The notes beneath the pieces were generated by a model. The model saw only the letters and a program-made list of their open reading frames with translations. It ran no database searches and was not told the origin of the DNA. A stretch of 64,000 nucleotides of DNA from Lacihabitans soyangensis (GTDB lineage Bacteria; Bacteroidota; Bacteroidia; Cytophagales; Spirosomataceae): contig NZ_RJUF01000184.1 of NCBI RefSeq assembly GCF_024343775.1, positions 1-64,000 of the forward strand, given 5' to 3'. Of the stretch, positions 25,902 through 34,554 are shown piece by piece. The first letter of the stretch is position 1. Each line of letters starts with the position of its first letter. The position numbers and the translations under genes are program-made.

Positions 25902-26576
25902 ATGAAATCTAACGAAGATCTTCAAAAAGAGGTACAGGAAGCCATTAAATGGGAACCGAAACTCCATGCAGCAGAGATTGGAGTGGTGGTGCAGGATGGC
26001 ATTGTGACCTTGTCAGGCACGGTGGACAACTATGCAAAAAAAATACAAGCAGAAGACGCAGTAAAACACATAATGGGCGTAAAAGCTGTGGTAGAGAAAA
26101 TTGAGGTAAAATTCAACACCGATTGGGCCAAACACGATGATAACGATATAGCCAAAGAAATAGTAAACGCCTACAAATGGAACTGGCAGCTGCCCAATGA
26201 CAAAATTCATGTAAAAGTAGAAAATGGCTGGATAACCTTAGATGGTGAAACCAACTGGAATTACCAGAGAGAAGAAGCTAGAAACTCTATCAAAAACATG
26301 ACAGGCATTAAAGGTGTAACCAACAACATTACCATCAAATTGGAAGTAGAAAACAAGATAGAACAACATGACATTGAGGCAGCTATCCAACGAAACTGGT
26401 CGGTGAAAGACGAAAATATCGATGTGGCAGTAATGGACCACAGAGTAACGCTTTCAGGCGATGTGTCATCATGGTATCAAAAGGACGAAGCCTCACGTAT
26501 GGCTTGGAGTGCCCCAGGGGTTTGGTCAGTAGATAACCAGTTGGAGGTAATTTCTGAGTATGATTATGTATCTTGA
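25902..26576 (+). CDS. triple BON-domain protein
   Basis: A 224-residue protein made of three consecutive BON domains (about 1-70, 75-145, 150-220). Each repeats the pattern of a helix (DLQKEVQEAIKWEPKLHAAE), a Gly-containing strand pair (VQDGIVTLSGTVDNYAKKIQ; VENGWITLDGETNWNYQREE; MDHRVTLSGDVSSWYQKDEA) and a closing GVKAVV-type strand. BON proteins bind phospholipids and help in osmotic or envelope stress (compare OsmY). No signal peptide follows the ATG at 25902; an upstream frame would cross the promoter, so this start is preferred. Confidence 0.9.
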   Translation: MKSNEDLQKEVQEAIKWEPKLHAAEIGVVVQDGIVTLSGTVDNYAKKIQAEDAVKHIMGVKAVVEKIEVKFNTDWAKHDDNDIAKEIVNAYKWNWQLPNDKIHVKVENGWITLDGETNWNYQREEARNSIKNMTGIKGVTNNITIKLEVENKIEQHDIEAAIQRNWSVKDENIDVAVMDHRVTLSGDVSSWYQKDEASRMAWSAPGVWSVDNQLEVISEYDYVS

Positions 26577-26686
26577 AAGTTTCAAATAGCAGTTACTAGC
26601 CACACACACTAATTTGAAAATGCAGACACTTAAAAAAAGCAATCTTGAAAAGATACTTGACAATAGGTGTTTGCTTTTCTTTTGAA

Positions 26687-26724
26687 TTTAGCCTTCTCGC
26701 TCAATTTTAGCCTTCTCGCTCAAT
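26687..26724 (+). repeat. perfect 19-bp tandem duplication
   Basis: TTTAGCCTTCTCGCTCAAT occurs twice head-to-tail (26687-26705, 26706-26724) with no difference. It lies between the BON gene and the reductase gene, in the leader of the latter. Slippage is the simplest explanation. Confidence 0.85.
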
Positions 26725-26792
26725 GAACTATACACCTTTAAAAACACCATTCGATTGGTTTACAACAAAATCACAAAAATATCCTCAAAACT

Positions 26793-27350
26793 ATGCACAA
26801 TATAGCCATCATTTCCTCGAGCATCAGACCTGACAGAAAAAGCCACAGATTGGCATTGTATTTCATGAAATATCTCAACGATAATTTCTTGGCCAATGCC
26901 AATATTTTGGACCTGAAAGATTATGATTTTCCGATATTTAGCGAAACGCTTAAAATACAAAAAAGCCCCTCCAAAAAGTTACTGGATTTTGCCGAAAAAA
27001 TAAAAAAGTCTGATGCCATTATTGTAGTCACGCCGGAGTACAATGGCGGCTATCCAGCCAGCTTAAAAAACGCCATAGATGTTCTTTATGAAGAATGGCG
27101 ACACAAACCGGTCGGAATAGTGACGGTTTCAGGTGGTCCATTTGCAGGCACTCAGGTATTGGTATCGTTCCAATTTTCGCTTTGGAAAATGAAAGCCTGG
27201 ACCATTACGGAGCAATATTGTGTTCCAGACGTCGAAAAAAACTACGACGAGGAAGGAAACAGCCTGCACAAAAAGATCAGCGAACCCCTCACCGAAGCCT
27301 TCCTAAAAGAACTATTTTGGTGCATAAAGGCTGACAAAAGTGTGGGTTAA
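26793..27350 (+). CDS. NADPH-dependent FMN reductase
   Basis: A 185-residue flavodoxin-fold reductase of the YieF/ArsH-like group. The FMN phosphate loop is IAIISSSIRPDRKSHRLALY, the central flavin site is AIIVVTPEYNGGYPASLKNA, and VGIVTVSGGPFAGTQVLVSF contacts the isoalloxazine ring. It reduces flavins or quinones with NAD(P)H. A weakened TGAACTATAC-type copy of the regulon motif lies upstream, with wrong spacing, so I do not count it among the sites. Confidence 0.85.
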   Translation: MHNIAIISSSIRPDRKSHRLALYFMKYLNDNFLANANILDLKDYDFPIFSETLKIQKSPSKKLLDFAEKIKKSDAIIVVTPEYNGGYPASLKNAIDVLYEEWRHKPVGIVTVSGGPFAGTQVLVSFQFSLWKMKAWTITEQYCVPDVEKNYDEEGNSLHKKISEPLTEAFLKELFWCIKADKSVG

Positions 27351-27354
27351 AATG

Positions 27355-27419
27355 TGTGAATGATGTAAGCCAAGTTTGGAATTTTGTAACACTCGAGGAG
27401 CAAGGAGCACCTACCTTTG
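27355..27419 (+). promoter_or_regulatory. stress-regulon promoter element, site 4
   Basis: TGTGAAT at 27355-27361, TGTAAGC at 27364, TGTAACA at 27385 (21 bp after the previous TGTAA) and TACCTTTG at 27412-27419, a perfect TAnnTTTG -7 box. First box to -7 box is 57 bp. It starts five bases after the reductase stop and lies 25 bases before the small membrane protein gene at 27444. Confidence 0.75.
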
Positions 27420-27443
27420 AACTATCATAAAACCCCTTTTATC

Positions 27444-27611
27444 ATGCCTATTTTAAATATTCTAATTGTTGTAATTGTTGTTGGATTTTTGCTTTGGTTG
27501 GTCAATAATTATTTGCCCATGGATGGCAAAATCAAGAAAATACTAAATTTCATAGTCGTGGTGGCAGTAATCATTTGGTTACTCAAAGTTTTCGCAATCA
27601 TCACTATTTAA
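27444..27611 (+). CDS. Thivi_2564-type small membrane protein
   Basis: A 55-residue protein with two hydrophobic helices: ILIVVIVVGFLLWLVNNYLP and ILNFIVVVAVIIWLLKVFAI, separated by MDGKIKKI. The W-x-V-N-x-Y/F-x-P-M-D-x-K-I-K pattern is that of the Thivi_2564/YvbJ-like small membrane proteins, common and unnamed. The ATG at 27444 gives MPILNIL; the frame continues upstream to 27417 but that part lies against the promoter. First gene behind site 4. Confidence 0.75.
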   Translation: MPILNILIVVIVVGFLLWLVNNYLPMDGKIKKILNFIVVVAVIIWLLKVFAIITI

Positions 27612-27702
27612 GCCCTTTAGCAGCATTACGTTACTCATTTGTCACGCAACTTTTATTTAAAAGACATTTTATTCAGCTCTAGCCATTAATATAAAAAACA
27701 CT

Positions 27703-27897
27703 ATGAATTTAAAACGAATTTTCGGAGCCTTACTTACATTCTTAGGTATTATTGGGCTTATCTATGCCGCCTATTTATTTGTAAATACTTCTACAGGAAC
27801 CCGCAACATCAAATCACTCGTGACTTATGGTCTGATCGGAATTCTGTTCTTTGTGTCAGGCATCGGACTCATTAAAACAACAAAAGACGAATCATGA
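27703..27897 (+). CDS. small two-helix membrane protein
   Basis: A 64-residue membrane protein: helix one IFGALLTFLGIIGLIYAAYL, a short loop with TSTGTRNIKSLVTY, helix two GLIGILFFVSGIGLIKTTKD. Its length and layout fit a DUF6132-like or unnamed stress-cluster family. It overlaps the next lipoprotein gene by four bases (ATGA). Confidence 0.65.
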   Translation: MNLKRIFGALLTFLGIIGLIYAAYLFVNTSTGTRNIKSLVTYGLIGILFFVSGIGLIKTTKDES

Positions 27898-28184
27898 AAA
27901 ATATTAAAGTGTTGTTTGGTATTCTATTTTTCGCACTTTTAGTGACCAGCTGTAGAACAAACTATGTAAAAGAAAGACCCACTATTGCGGAGGTTTTACG
28001 GCCGCCAAGTCCTGGGAACAATTATGTATGGCTAAATGACAACTGGGTCTATAACAGACAAGAGAGAAATTACATCAGAAGCAACGGTTACTGGGCGAAG
28101 CCCAAAACCAACAGAAACTACCGACAAGGATATTGGAAAACCAATAAAAATAGCAGCCATTGGGTGGCAGGTCGTTGGAAATAA
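27894..28184 (+). CDS. YXWGXW-repeat-like lipoprotein
   Basis: A 96-residue exported lipoprotein with lipobox LLVTSC at residues 16-21. The mature part has Trp/Tyr-rich repeats spaced by Gly and Asn (NNYVWLNDNWVYN, YIRSNGYWAKPK, YRQGYWKTNKN, HWVAGRWK), like the YXWGXW family. Such proteins cover the periplasmic side of the outer membrane or face outward; the exact role is unknown. It is coupled by overlap to the preceding membrane protein and 20 bases before dps. Confidence 0.7.
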   Translation: MKNIKVLFGILFFALLVTSCRTNYVKERPTIAEVLRPPSPGNNYVWLNDNWVYNRQERNYIRSNGYWAKPKTNRNYRQGYWKTNKNSSHWVAGRWK

Positions 28185-28204
28185 TTCAAAAAAACAACAA
28201 TAAT

Positions 28205-28675
28205 ATGAAACCATCTATTGGACTATCAGAAGAAAGCTTAAACAAAAGTGTTAAGCTATTGTCCGTCCTACTATCCGACGAGGTAGTGCTTTATACCAAA
28301 ACCCGAAATTTTCACTGGAATGTTTTTGGTGAAAGTTTTATGGAACTTCACAAGCTTTTTCAAGCCCAATATACAGAGTTGGAAGAAACCATAGACACCG
28401 TGGCCGAGCGAATAGGAAAACTTGGTGGCAAAGCCATAGGCACCATGAAAGAATTCTTAGAAAACACCAGACTGAAAGAAAACCCTGGCGTTTATCCTGC
28501 CCAAAAAGTAATGCTAGTAGAGCTTGTAAATGACCATCAATCGATAATTGTGAATCTCCGCAAAGATATAGAAACTACTGACAAAAACGGCGACGCTGGT
28601 ACTACGGATTTCCTAACCGGAATACTTGAATATCACGAAACCACTGCCTGGATTTTGAGACGATATCTAAATTAG
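28205..28675 (+). CDS. dps: Dps family DNA-protecting ferritin-like protein
   Basis: A 156-residue Dps/ferritin-like protein. The ferroxidase helix starts KLLSVLLSDEVVLYTKTRNF, with the conserved HWNVFGESFMELHKLFQAQY and LEETIDTVAERIGKLGGKAI, then VNDHQSIIVNLRKDIETTDK and a last helix (TGILEYHETTAWILRRYL). Dps forms a 12-mer that oxidises Fe(II) with peroxide and shields DNA. It lies third or fourth in the site 4 transcript; the start ATG at 28205 is preferred over an upstream frame extension. 12 bases separate it from the mla operon. Confidence 0.9.
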   Translation: MKPSIGLSEESLNKSVKLLSVLLSDEVVLYTKTRNFHWNVFGESFMELHKLFQAQYTELEETIDTVAERIGKLGGKAIGTMKEFLENTRLKENPGVYPAQKVMLVELVNDHQSIIVNLRKDIETTDKNGDAGTTDFLTGILEYHETTAWILRRYLN

Positions 28676-28687
28676 ACCAATCAACCT

Positions 28688-29485
28688 ATGAATACCAAAA
28701 CAGATAGTGATGGCAAAAAATATCTATTTTCGAGAAGCTTAGACACGATTTTTTTGGCTGTCAATAATGTTTTTAAGTTCATAGGTTTGTTTTTCAAAGA
28801 AGCTTTCACAGCACCTTTTGAATGGAAAGAAACTATCAATCAGTGCTTTAATGTCGGTTTCAAATCCCTGCCACTGGTTTCTTTGACGGGTTTTATCATC
28901 GGTATCGTTTTTACCAAACAATCACGCCCATCGCTTTCCACTTTTGGAGCCAGTTCATGGTTGCCTTCTCTGATTTCTATAGCCATCATCAGAGCTTTGG
29001 CTCCCTTGGTAACGGCTCTAATAGCGGCCGGAAAAGTAGGTTCCAACATCGGAGCAGAACTGGGCTCCATGAAAGTCACCGAGCAAATAGACGCCATGGA
29101 GGTTTCGGCTACCAATCCCTTCAAGTATTTGGTAGTCACTCGGGTCATTGCTACCACATTCATGATGCCTGTATTAGTGCTTTATTCTGGCCTAGTAGGT
29201 ATGTTAGGATCATTTATGAACATCCACCAAAACGAACAAACCAGTTTTTCAGCCTTCATAAAAAACGCCTTCAGTACCATTTCATTTTTAGATATTAACT
29301 CCTCCATTTTCAAGGCCGTTTGTTATGGATTTACGATTGGTGTAGCAGGCTGTTATCAAGGATATTATGCCGAAAATGGAACGCAAGGTGTCGGAAAAGC
29401 GGCCAATACTGCGGTTGTGGTAGCTATGTTTCTGATTTTCATTGAAGAAATGATCATCGTTCAATTTGTAAATTCTATTCGATAA
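28688..29485 (+). CDS. mlaE: MlaE-type ABC permease, copy 1
   Basis: A 265-residue inner-membrane permease of the MlaE family. It has about five helices and the family-typical stretches SLPLVSLTGFIIGIVFTKQS, RALAPLVTALIAAGKVGSNI (the cytosolic EAA-like coupling loop) and GAELGSMKVTEQIDAMEVSA. With the MlaF-type ATPase six bases downstream and the MCE protein after it, it moves phospholipids between inner and outer membrane. MlaA, MlaB and MlaC are not in the operon, as usual for Bacteroidota. A 36-residue hydrophilic N-terminus precedes the first helix. Confidence 0.9.
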   Translation: MNTKTDSDGKKYLFSRSLDTIFLAVNNVFKFIGLFFKEAFTAPFEWKETINQCFNVGFKSLPLVSLTGFIIGIVFTKQSRPSLSTFGASSWLPSLISIAIIRALAPLVTALIAAGKVGSNIGAELGSMKVTEQIDAMEVSATNPFKYLVVTRVIATTFMMPVLVLYSGLVGMLGSFMNIHQNEQTSFSAFIKNAFSTISFLDINSSIFKAVCYGFTIGVAGCYQGYYAENGTQGVGKAANTAVVVAMFLIFIEEMIIVQFVNSIR

Positions 29486-29490
29486 AATTT

Positions 29491-30258
29491 ATGATAAAAA
29501 ATGATTCAAAACCAACCGTTATCAGCATAAAGAACCTCAAAAAGTCGTTTGGTAGCCTGAAGGTCTTAGACGGGGTAAATCTAAATATCAAATTGGGTGA
29601 AAATTTGGCAGTTTTAGGCAAATCAGGAAGTGGAAAATCTGTTTTGATAAAAATCATTTCGGGCCTCCTGAAACCCGACGCAGGAACTGTGGAAGTTTTG
29701 GGTTTGGAAGTAGATAAAATCAGTACAAAAGAACTTAGGACATTGAGGTCTAAAATTGGTTTTTCTTTCCAAAACAGTGCCTTATATGACAGCATGACGG
29801 TCAGAGAAAATCTAGCTTTTCCTTTAATTCGGAACAAAACAGACCTTTCCAAAAGCGAAATACAACATGCCATTGAGGAAGTTTTAAACCAAGTAGGTTT
29901 GCCACAAACTATAAGCCAAATGCCCTCAGAGTTGTCTGGCGGTCAAAGAAAAAGAATAGGGATAGCCAGAACGCTCATCCTAAAACCCGAAATAATGCTG
30001 TATGACGAACCCACAGCAGGTTTGGATCCTATCACTAGCAGCGAAATCAACAGTCTAATCAAAAAAGTACAAACACAGTATAAAACCAGCTCAATCATCA
30101 TTACCCACGACCTCACTTGTGCCAAAAACACAGCTGACAATGTGGCAATTTTGGTCAACGGTAAGTTTTTACAATCAGGAAGTTTTGAGGAGGTTTTCAA
30201 GTCTGAAAACGAAATAGCTCAATCTTTTTATGAATACAATTTTATAAATGAAAAATGA
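29491..30258 (+). CDS. mlaF: MlaF-type ABC transporter ATPase, copy 1
   Basis: A 255-residue ABC ATPase. Walker A is GKSGSGKSVLIK (about residues 47-58), Q-loop FSFQNSALYDSMTVREN, signature LSGGQRKRIGIARTL, Walker B LMLYDEPTAGLD and the H-loop Thr-His in IIITHDLT. The Q-loop FQNSALYDS sequence is typical of MlaF/MCE ATPases. It overlaps the MCE gene by four bases (ATGA), so ATPase and substrate-binding subunits are coupled. Confidence 0.9.
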   Translation: MIKNDSKPTVISIKNLKKSFGSLKVLDGVNLNIKLGENLAVLGKSGSGKSVLIKIISGLLKPDAGTVEVLGLEVDKISTKELRTLRSKIGFSFQNSALYDSMTVRENLAFPLIRNKTDLSKSEIQHAIEEVLNQVGLPQTISQMPSELSGGQRKRIGIARTLILKPEIMLYDEPTAGLDPITSSEINSLIKKVQTQYKTSSIIITHDLTCAKNTADNVAILVNGKFLQSGSFEEVFKSENEIAQSFYEYNFINEK

Positions 30259-31241
30259 AAGCATTGAAAAATAACCGGCCGGTGATAGTTGGCATGTTCA
30301 TTTTATTGGGTTTGGTGATATTGGTTCTAACCGTTTTTACGTTGGGCAATCAAAAGAAAACCTTTGTAAAAACCTTTACACTTTTTGCCGTTTTTGATAA
30401 TGTGGGTGGTCTACTGAAAGGCGGCAATGTTTGGCTATCTGGGGTTAAAATTGGCACCATCAAGAAAATCAGTTTTTATGGAGATTCCAAAGTAATGGTG
30501 GCAATGAATATTGAACAAGAAGCGGAGCCCTATATCCGCAAAAACGCCAAGGCAAAAATAGGATCAGACGGCTTGATAGGCAACAAGATAGTCATCATTT
30601 ATGGTGGGGATAAATCTGTCCCACAGGTAGTTAAAGGGGATTTCTTAAAGGTAGAAAATGGCCTCAGTACCGACGATATGCTAGCTACTTTGCAAGAAAA
30701 CAACAAGAATATCCTAGAGATAACAAAAGACTTTAAAAGCATCAGCAAAAAAATAGATACTGGCGAAGGTGCTTTAGCTACCTTACTGAACGACCCTGCC
30801 ATATCGAATCAATTAAGAGCATCCACCAATAATCTGCAAGCCACTTTAATCAATCTCAAAACAGTTTCTGAAGGCAGCAAGGCGGTTTTGGCTAATCTGG
30901 AAGGATTCTCAAAAAAACTGGTTCTACCGGGTAACTCAATCAACGACATAGCCAGCGATACCATCATTTACAAAAGTCTAAAAACCACTTTGGCAGAGCT
31001 CAATGAAGCCTCAAAATCAGTAACGAAGTTCACCGAAAACCTCAAATCTGCCAGTGACAAATTAGGTCAGAAAAACAATGCGGTGGGCGTATTACTCAAT
31101 GACTCCGAAACCGCCGATGCCATGAAAACCACTCTAAAAAATCTAGAATCCGGCAGCAAAAAACTCGATGAAGACCTAGAGGCTTTACAACACAATTTTC
31201 TACTAAGAAGATTTTTCAAGAAAAAGGCAAAAAACAAATAA
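30255..31241 (+). CDS. mlaD: MlaD/MCE domain protein, copy 1
   Basis: A 328-residue periplasmic MCE protein with one N-terminal transmembrane helix (IVGMFILLGLVILVLTVFTL). The MCE domain (about 38-115) includes FDNVGGLLKGGNVWLSGVKI and AKAKIGSDGLIGNKIVIIYG. The long C-terminus is a predicted coiled coil and ends in LLRRFFKKKAKNK. MCE hexamers form the lipid tunnel of Mla-like transporters. It has no partner in the usual MlaC position. The second MCE gene at 36270 ends in the same LKGYFKKKAK type of tail, so the two operons arose by duplication. Confidence 0.9.
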   Translation: MKALKNNRPVIVGMFILLGLVILVLTVFTLGNQKKTFVKTFTLFAVFDNVGGLLKGGNVWLSGVKIGTIKKISFYGDSKVMVAMNIEQEAEPYIRKNAKAKIGSDGLIGNKIVIIYGGDKSVPQVVKGDFLKVENGLSTDDMLATLQENNKNILEITKDFKSISKKIDTGEGALATLLNDPAISNQLRASTNNLQATLINLKTVSEGSKAVLANLEGFSKKLVLPGNSINDIASDTIIYKSLKTTLAELNEASKSVTKFTENLKSASDKLGQKNNAVGVLLNDSETADAMKTTLKNLESGSKKLDEDLEALQHNFLLRRFFKKKAKNK

Positions 31242-31612
31242 TTTAACCTTTAATAATCAATCAGTATAAAGTAGGGCTCTTAATATTGAAATAATTAAGG
31301 AATACATTTATTCAAAATACTATAAACCAAAGCTTTAGAGATTACTAAATAAATACTAATGGTTCCAAATATTTTCTGTGCAGTCCGTTGTAAAATTTCG
31401 CTACTAATAATTTCACTAGAAAAAAGAATGCCAAAAGCGAAATTTTTCAGAGGATCATTGCACAGAAAGTGTTTTTTTTGACGGTTGGCCGCAGGCATTC
31501 TTTTTTTTCAAAAAAAAAGAATGCCTGCCTGGCAAGGCACGCAAAGTATATATTCATTGAGTTCTTTAACCCAGATTCTTTAAAAAAAATATTCATTACT
31601 ACTTCCAAAAGG
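31242..31612 (+). other. intergenic region with 18-bp perfect hairpin
   Basis: Nothing coding is seen between the first MCE gene and promoter site 5. The main structure is a perfect 18-bp stem with a two-base loop, made of 31491-31508 (GCAGGCATTC followed by eight T) and 31511-31528 (eight A then GAATGCCTGC). It relates to the degenerate repeat around 5440-5515. It lies about 250 bases after the MCE stop and may serve as a terminator on either strand; its T/A core would itself act as the U-tract. Confidence 0.5.
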
Positions 31613-31677
31613 TGTGAATATTGAAACATTCTACCATTTTTATGTAACAAAAAAACTCCTTTTCCGCATGACCTTTA
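31613..31677 (+). promoter_or_regulatory. stress-regulon promoter element, site 5
   Basis: TGTGAAT at 31613-31619, TGTAACA at 31643 and GACCTTTA at 31670-31677; the first box to -7 distance is exactly 57 bp. The middle TAAGT box is weak here (AAACA). It lies 39 bases before the YceI gene. Confidence 0.65.
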
Positions 31678-31715
31678 TGTTATGAAATTTCATTCACCAT
31701 CATAAAGAAAATGTC

Positions 31716-32303
31716 ATGCCAAATCAGACCAAATGGTCCATCGACCAAGCCCACAGCGATATTACCTTCAAAATCAGACACTTAATGATTGCCCATGTGA
31801 AGGGTTCATTCAAAACATTTGATGCCAATATTTACACCTATGGCACAGACTTCAGCACTGCTGAAATTGATGTTTGGATAGACGCGGCTTCCATAACAAC
31901 TGGGGACGATAATCGTGACGAACACCTCAAGGCTATGGACTTCTTAGATGTGGTAAATCACAAACAAATTTCGTTTGTTTCTAGCACAATCGGTAAGATT
32001 AATGAGGATCAAAAACACGAATTATGGGGAGAACTAACCATAGTTGGTATCAAACAAAACGTCAAATTCGATGTGGAATTTGGTGGAATTATGAAGGACC
32101 CATGGGGAAATGAAAGAGCGGGTTTTACGGTTACAGGCAAAATAAAAAGGGCCGACTGGGGCTTGGTTTGGAACTCCAACTTAGAGGCTGGTGGCATTAT
32201 GATAGGCGACGACATCAATATTGCTTGTGAAATAGAAGTTACCAATGTTGGCTTCAAAGACTTAAAAATGGAAGTTGAAAACTCAGCAATAGAAACAGTG
32301 TAA
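31716..32303 (+). CDS. yceI: YceI family protein
   Basis: A 195-residue lipocalin-like YceI protein without a signal peptide. Diagnostic runs are WSIDQAHSDITFKIRHLMIA at the start, GTDFSTAEIDVWIDAASITT, RDEHLKAMDFLDVVNHKQIS and GFTVTGKIKRADWGLVWNS. YceI barrels bind long polyprenyl chains or amphiphiles and often rise in osmotic or base stress. It is the first gene behind site 5, followed 37 bases later by the universal stress gene. Confidence 0.9.
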   Translation: MPNQTKWSIDQAHSDITFKIRHLMIAHVKGSFKTFDANIYTYGTDFSTAEIDVWIDAASITTGDDNRDEHLKAMDFLDVVNHKQISFVSSTIGKINEDQKHELWGELTIVGIKQNVKFDVEFGGIMKDPWGNERAGFTVTGKIKRADWGLVWNSNLEAGGIMIGDDINIACEIEVTNVGFKDLKMEVENSAIETV

Positions 32304-32339
32304 CTCTATTATTCAATTTTAATCAAAACCCCTAATAAC

Positions 32340-33188
32340 ATGAAAACTATTCTTTTTCCGACTGATTTTAGCGACAATTCGATGCATGCCGCCCAATATG
32401 CGGGTATGTTGGCCAGACGTTTCGATGCCAAACTTATCATTGTCAATGTATTTAGCAATGTCATTTCGCTCGGAACGGACCTAAATATGATCAATGAAAC
32501 CACCTTGCTCGAGGAGCAACTCCATAAGAACTCTATGCACAATTTAGAAATCTTCAGCGGGAAGGTTTTTCTAAGCACGGAGCTACCAGAGGTTCAGATA
32601 GAACACCAATTGGTGTATGGATTTGTCACCGAAGGAATCCTAGAAATGGCTAATGCGATGAATGTCGACATGATTGTGATGGGAACAAAGGGCGTTTCCA
32701 ATGTATTTGACAAATGGATGGGCTCCAATGCCGAAAGTGTCATTAAAGCCGCCAAATGCCCCGTGTGGGTTGTACCTACAAACGCACAGCTAACTGTTCC
32801 TCAGCTATTTATCTATGCGGCTGATCTGGAGGAAGACGAGGTTTCTGCCACAAAAACGCTCTTAGATTTCTCAGTACCCTTGGGTGCAACATGCAAAGTC
32901 ATACACATTCAGAATTATTTTGATAAAGACCTCAAACAAAAATCAGCCGAAACTATGGCAGACTTGAGCAAGGAATTTGACGGTAACAACATCACCTTCA
33001 AGGACTTAAAACGCAACGAAATAGTGGAGGGAATAGAAACTTATACCCGAACCCATAAACCAGACGTATTGGCTCTGGCGGTTTATGATAAAAACATTTT
33101 TAGTAACTTATTCAATAGCAGCATTACCAAGCATTTTGTAGAAGAAAGCAAAATACCCATACTGATTTTCAAAAAAGAAAAATTATGA
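32340..33188 (+). CDS. tandem universal stress protein
   Basis: A 282-residue protein with two UspA domains. The first (about 1-145) has KTILFPTDFSDNSMHAAQYA and the ATP-loop-like VMGTKGVSNVFDKWMGSNAE. The second (about 150-282) is more divergent (PQLFIYAADLEEDEVSATKT, LALAVYDKNIFSNLFNSSIT) and lacks a clear G-x-x-G-x-x-G(S/T) loop. Universal stress proteins aid survival in starvation, osmotic or redox stress. It overlaps the next small gene by four bases, so both are coupled. Confidence 0.9.
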   Translation: MKTILFPTDFSDNSMHAAQYAGMLARRFDAKLIIVNVFSNVISLGTDLNMINETTLLEEQLHKNSMHNLEIFSGKVFLSTELPEVQIEHQLVYGFVTEGILEMANAMNVDMIVMGTKGVSNVFDKWMGSNAESVIKAAKCPVWVVPTNAQLTVPQLFIYAADLEEDEVSATKTLLDFSVPLGATCKVIHIQNYFDKDLKQKSAETMADLSKEFDGNNITFKDLKRNEIVEGIETYTRTHKPDVLALAVYDKNIFSNLFNSSITKHFVEESKIPILIFKKEKL

Positions 33189-33403
33189 GAACCGTTGCCG
33201 AAATGAATGCCAAGATATTAAAACTATCGCAAATGATTGAAGCAGATTATCCTGAAATATCTATGTATCTAACCGAAATGCCCGTGACGATCCCGAATGT
33301 CTCTTCTCCAAAAATAAATGCGAGTACACTTTCAGAATACTACGAATCTTTAAAAATCTTGCTTAAAGATTACATTGAAAATAAAAAGAAATTAAGAATT
33401 TGA
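33185..33403 (+). CDS. small conserved protein downstream of Usp
   Basis: A 72-residue helical protein (RTVAEMNAKILKLSQMIEAD, YPEISMYLTEMPVTIPN, STLSEYYESLKILLKDYIEN) with no export signal. Homologues of the same build are usually found next to universal stress genes in Bacteroidota, as here (ATGA overlap). Function unknown. Confidence 0.65.
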   Translation: MRTVAEMNAKILKLSQMIEADYPEISMYLTEMPVTIPNVSSPKINASTLSEYYESLKILLKDYIENKKKLRI

Positions 33404-33416
33404 TCTAAGCCCAATA

Positions 33417-33809
33417 ATGAAACGTACATACACAAAAGTCGAGAAGTTTTTTGAGAAAATAACTTACCTGATTACCGCCGTTTTAGGCAGTTCAATTACT
33501 TTTTTTCTGGCCTTAGTAATGGTGGTTTTTTGGTTTTTTAACCGTCAATACAGCCAGCACGATACCAATGAGGTCATAAGAGACTTGATTCACGGAATCA
33601 CTTTTTTGAGTCTCTTTGTAATTCAAAAAGAGTTCAGCAGATTCTCGGGTTCGCTTCATTTAAAGGTAAACGAACTGGTGGCATCTACCGAAACTGCGAG
33701 CAATTCGGTGATAAACGTAGAGTCAAAAACAGAAATAGAAATACACGAATTACAGAAAGAATACGCCGAATTGGTTGAAAAAATTGAAAAACCTGAAGAC
33801 AAATTATAA
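33417..33809 (+). CDS. low-affinity iron permease family membrane protein
   Basis: A 130-residue protein with two hydrophobic stretches (LITAVLGSSITFFLALVMVV and IHGITFLSLFVIQKEF) and a charged C-terminal coiled coil (IEIHELQKEYAELVEKIEK). The HLKVNELVASTE segment after helix two is the mark of this family, which was named from fungal low-affinity iron permeases; in bacteria the transport role is unproven. It follows the Usp pair within 13 bases and closes the site 5 transcript. Confidence 0.7.
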   Translation: MKRTYTKVEKFFEKITYLITAVLGSSITFFLALVMVVFWFFNRQYSQHDTNEVIRDLIHGITFLSLFVIQKEFSRFSGSLHLKVNELVASTETASNSVINVESKTEIEIHELQKEYAELVEKIEKPEDKL

Positions 33810-33828
33810 GTATCCCAAAGGTTAAATG

Positions 33829-33893
33829 TGTGAATTATATAAGTGTTTTTAAGTATTCTATAACAAGGCGAACCACTATTTGCCTGACCTTTG
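33829..33893 (+). promoter_or_regulatory. stress-regulon promoter element, site 6
   Basis: TGTGAAT at 33829-33835, TATAAGT at 33838, TATAACA at 33859 and GACCTTTG at 33886-33893. First box to -7 box is 57 bp and TATAA to TATAA is 21 bp. It lies 20 bases after the permease stop and 35 bases before the beta-barrel start at 33928. Confidence 0.75.
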
Positions 33894-33927
33894 TATCATA
33901 ATCATTTTTAATAAAAATACGATCAAA

Positions 33928-34530
33928 ATGTCAAAAATTAAACTCATTATTGTCTCTATATTATTCATTCAGGTGGGTATATTAAAAGCACAAACTTTGT
34001 CTGTTGGACCGGTTGTTGGGGTAAACTTCTCTACCTTCTCTGGACCTACAAACACCAAGTTTTTGCCAGGTGTTGCCTTAGGGGCATTTGCAAACTATAG
34101 TGTAAACGAGCACGTAGGCATCGGAGCGAAATTTATTTATTCGCAGCTGGGTACTGACTACAAAAATGTAGACTACATCAACAGACTGCATTACTTACAA
34201 ATGCCTATTACAGCCATTTACTATTTTGGAGAGGTTGGCGATAAATTCAGACCTAAAATATTCGGCGGGCCGTACATCGGTACACTTTTAGGTGCCACAC
34301 TCAAAGAAGGAGTGAAAATTACGGAAGCAAACGGAGGTCCTGTTTATAAAAAATTGGACGTTGGTGCATTGGTTGGAGTTGGATTTAACTATCGTATACA
34401 AGACCGTACATGGTTAAATTTGGACGCTGGCTTTAGTCAAGGATTCGCCGACGTTAATGAATCACCAACCGCCAGTTTCAAAAACCAATCCTTCGGTCTG
34501 AACGTAGGAGTGAGTTTTCCGATCAAATAA
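33928..34530 (+). CDS. PorT-like outer membrane beta-barrel protein
   Basis: A 200-residue exported barrel protein. The signal peptide is KLIIVSILFIQVGILKAQ. The mature part repeats amphipathic strands such as VGPVVGVNFSTFSG, HVGIGAKFIYSQLGTDYK, YLQMPITAIYYFGE, FGGPYIGTLLGA and GFNYRIQDRTWLNLDAG. An upstream frame start (33880) lies inside the promoter and is rejected in favour of ATG 33928. Single gene behind site 6, closed by the terminator at 34555. Confidence 0.85.
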   Translation: MSKIKLIIVSILFIQVGILKAQTLSVGPVVGVNFSTFSGPTNTKFLPGVALGAFANYSVNEHVGIGAKFIYSQLGTDYKNVDYINRLHYLQMPITAIYYFGEVGDKFRPKIFGGPYIGTLLGATLKEGVKITEANGGPVYKKLDVGALVGVGFNYRIQDRTWLNLDAGFSQGFADVNESPTASFKNQSFGLNVGVSFPIK

Positions 34531-34554
34531 AACCTGAAAAGTCTATACCGCAAG

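Noticed and set aside
26725-26790. Possible tenth regulon site before the FMN reductase gene
   Set aside because: TGAACTATAC and TTTACAACA resemble site 3, but they are nine bases too far apart and no xAnnTTTG box follows at the right place.
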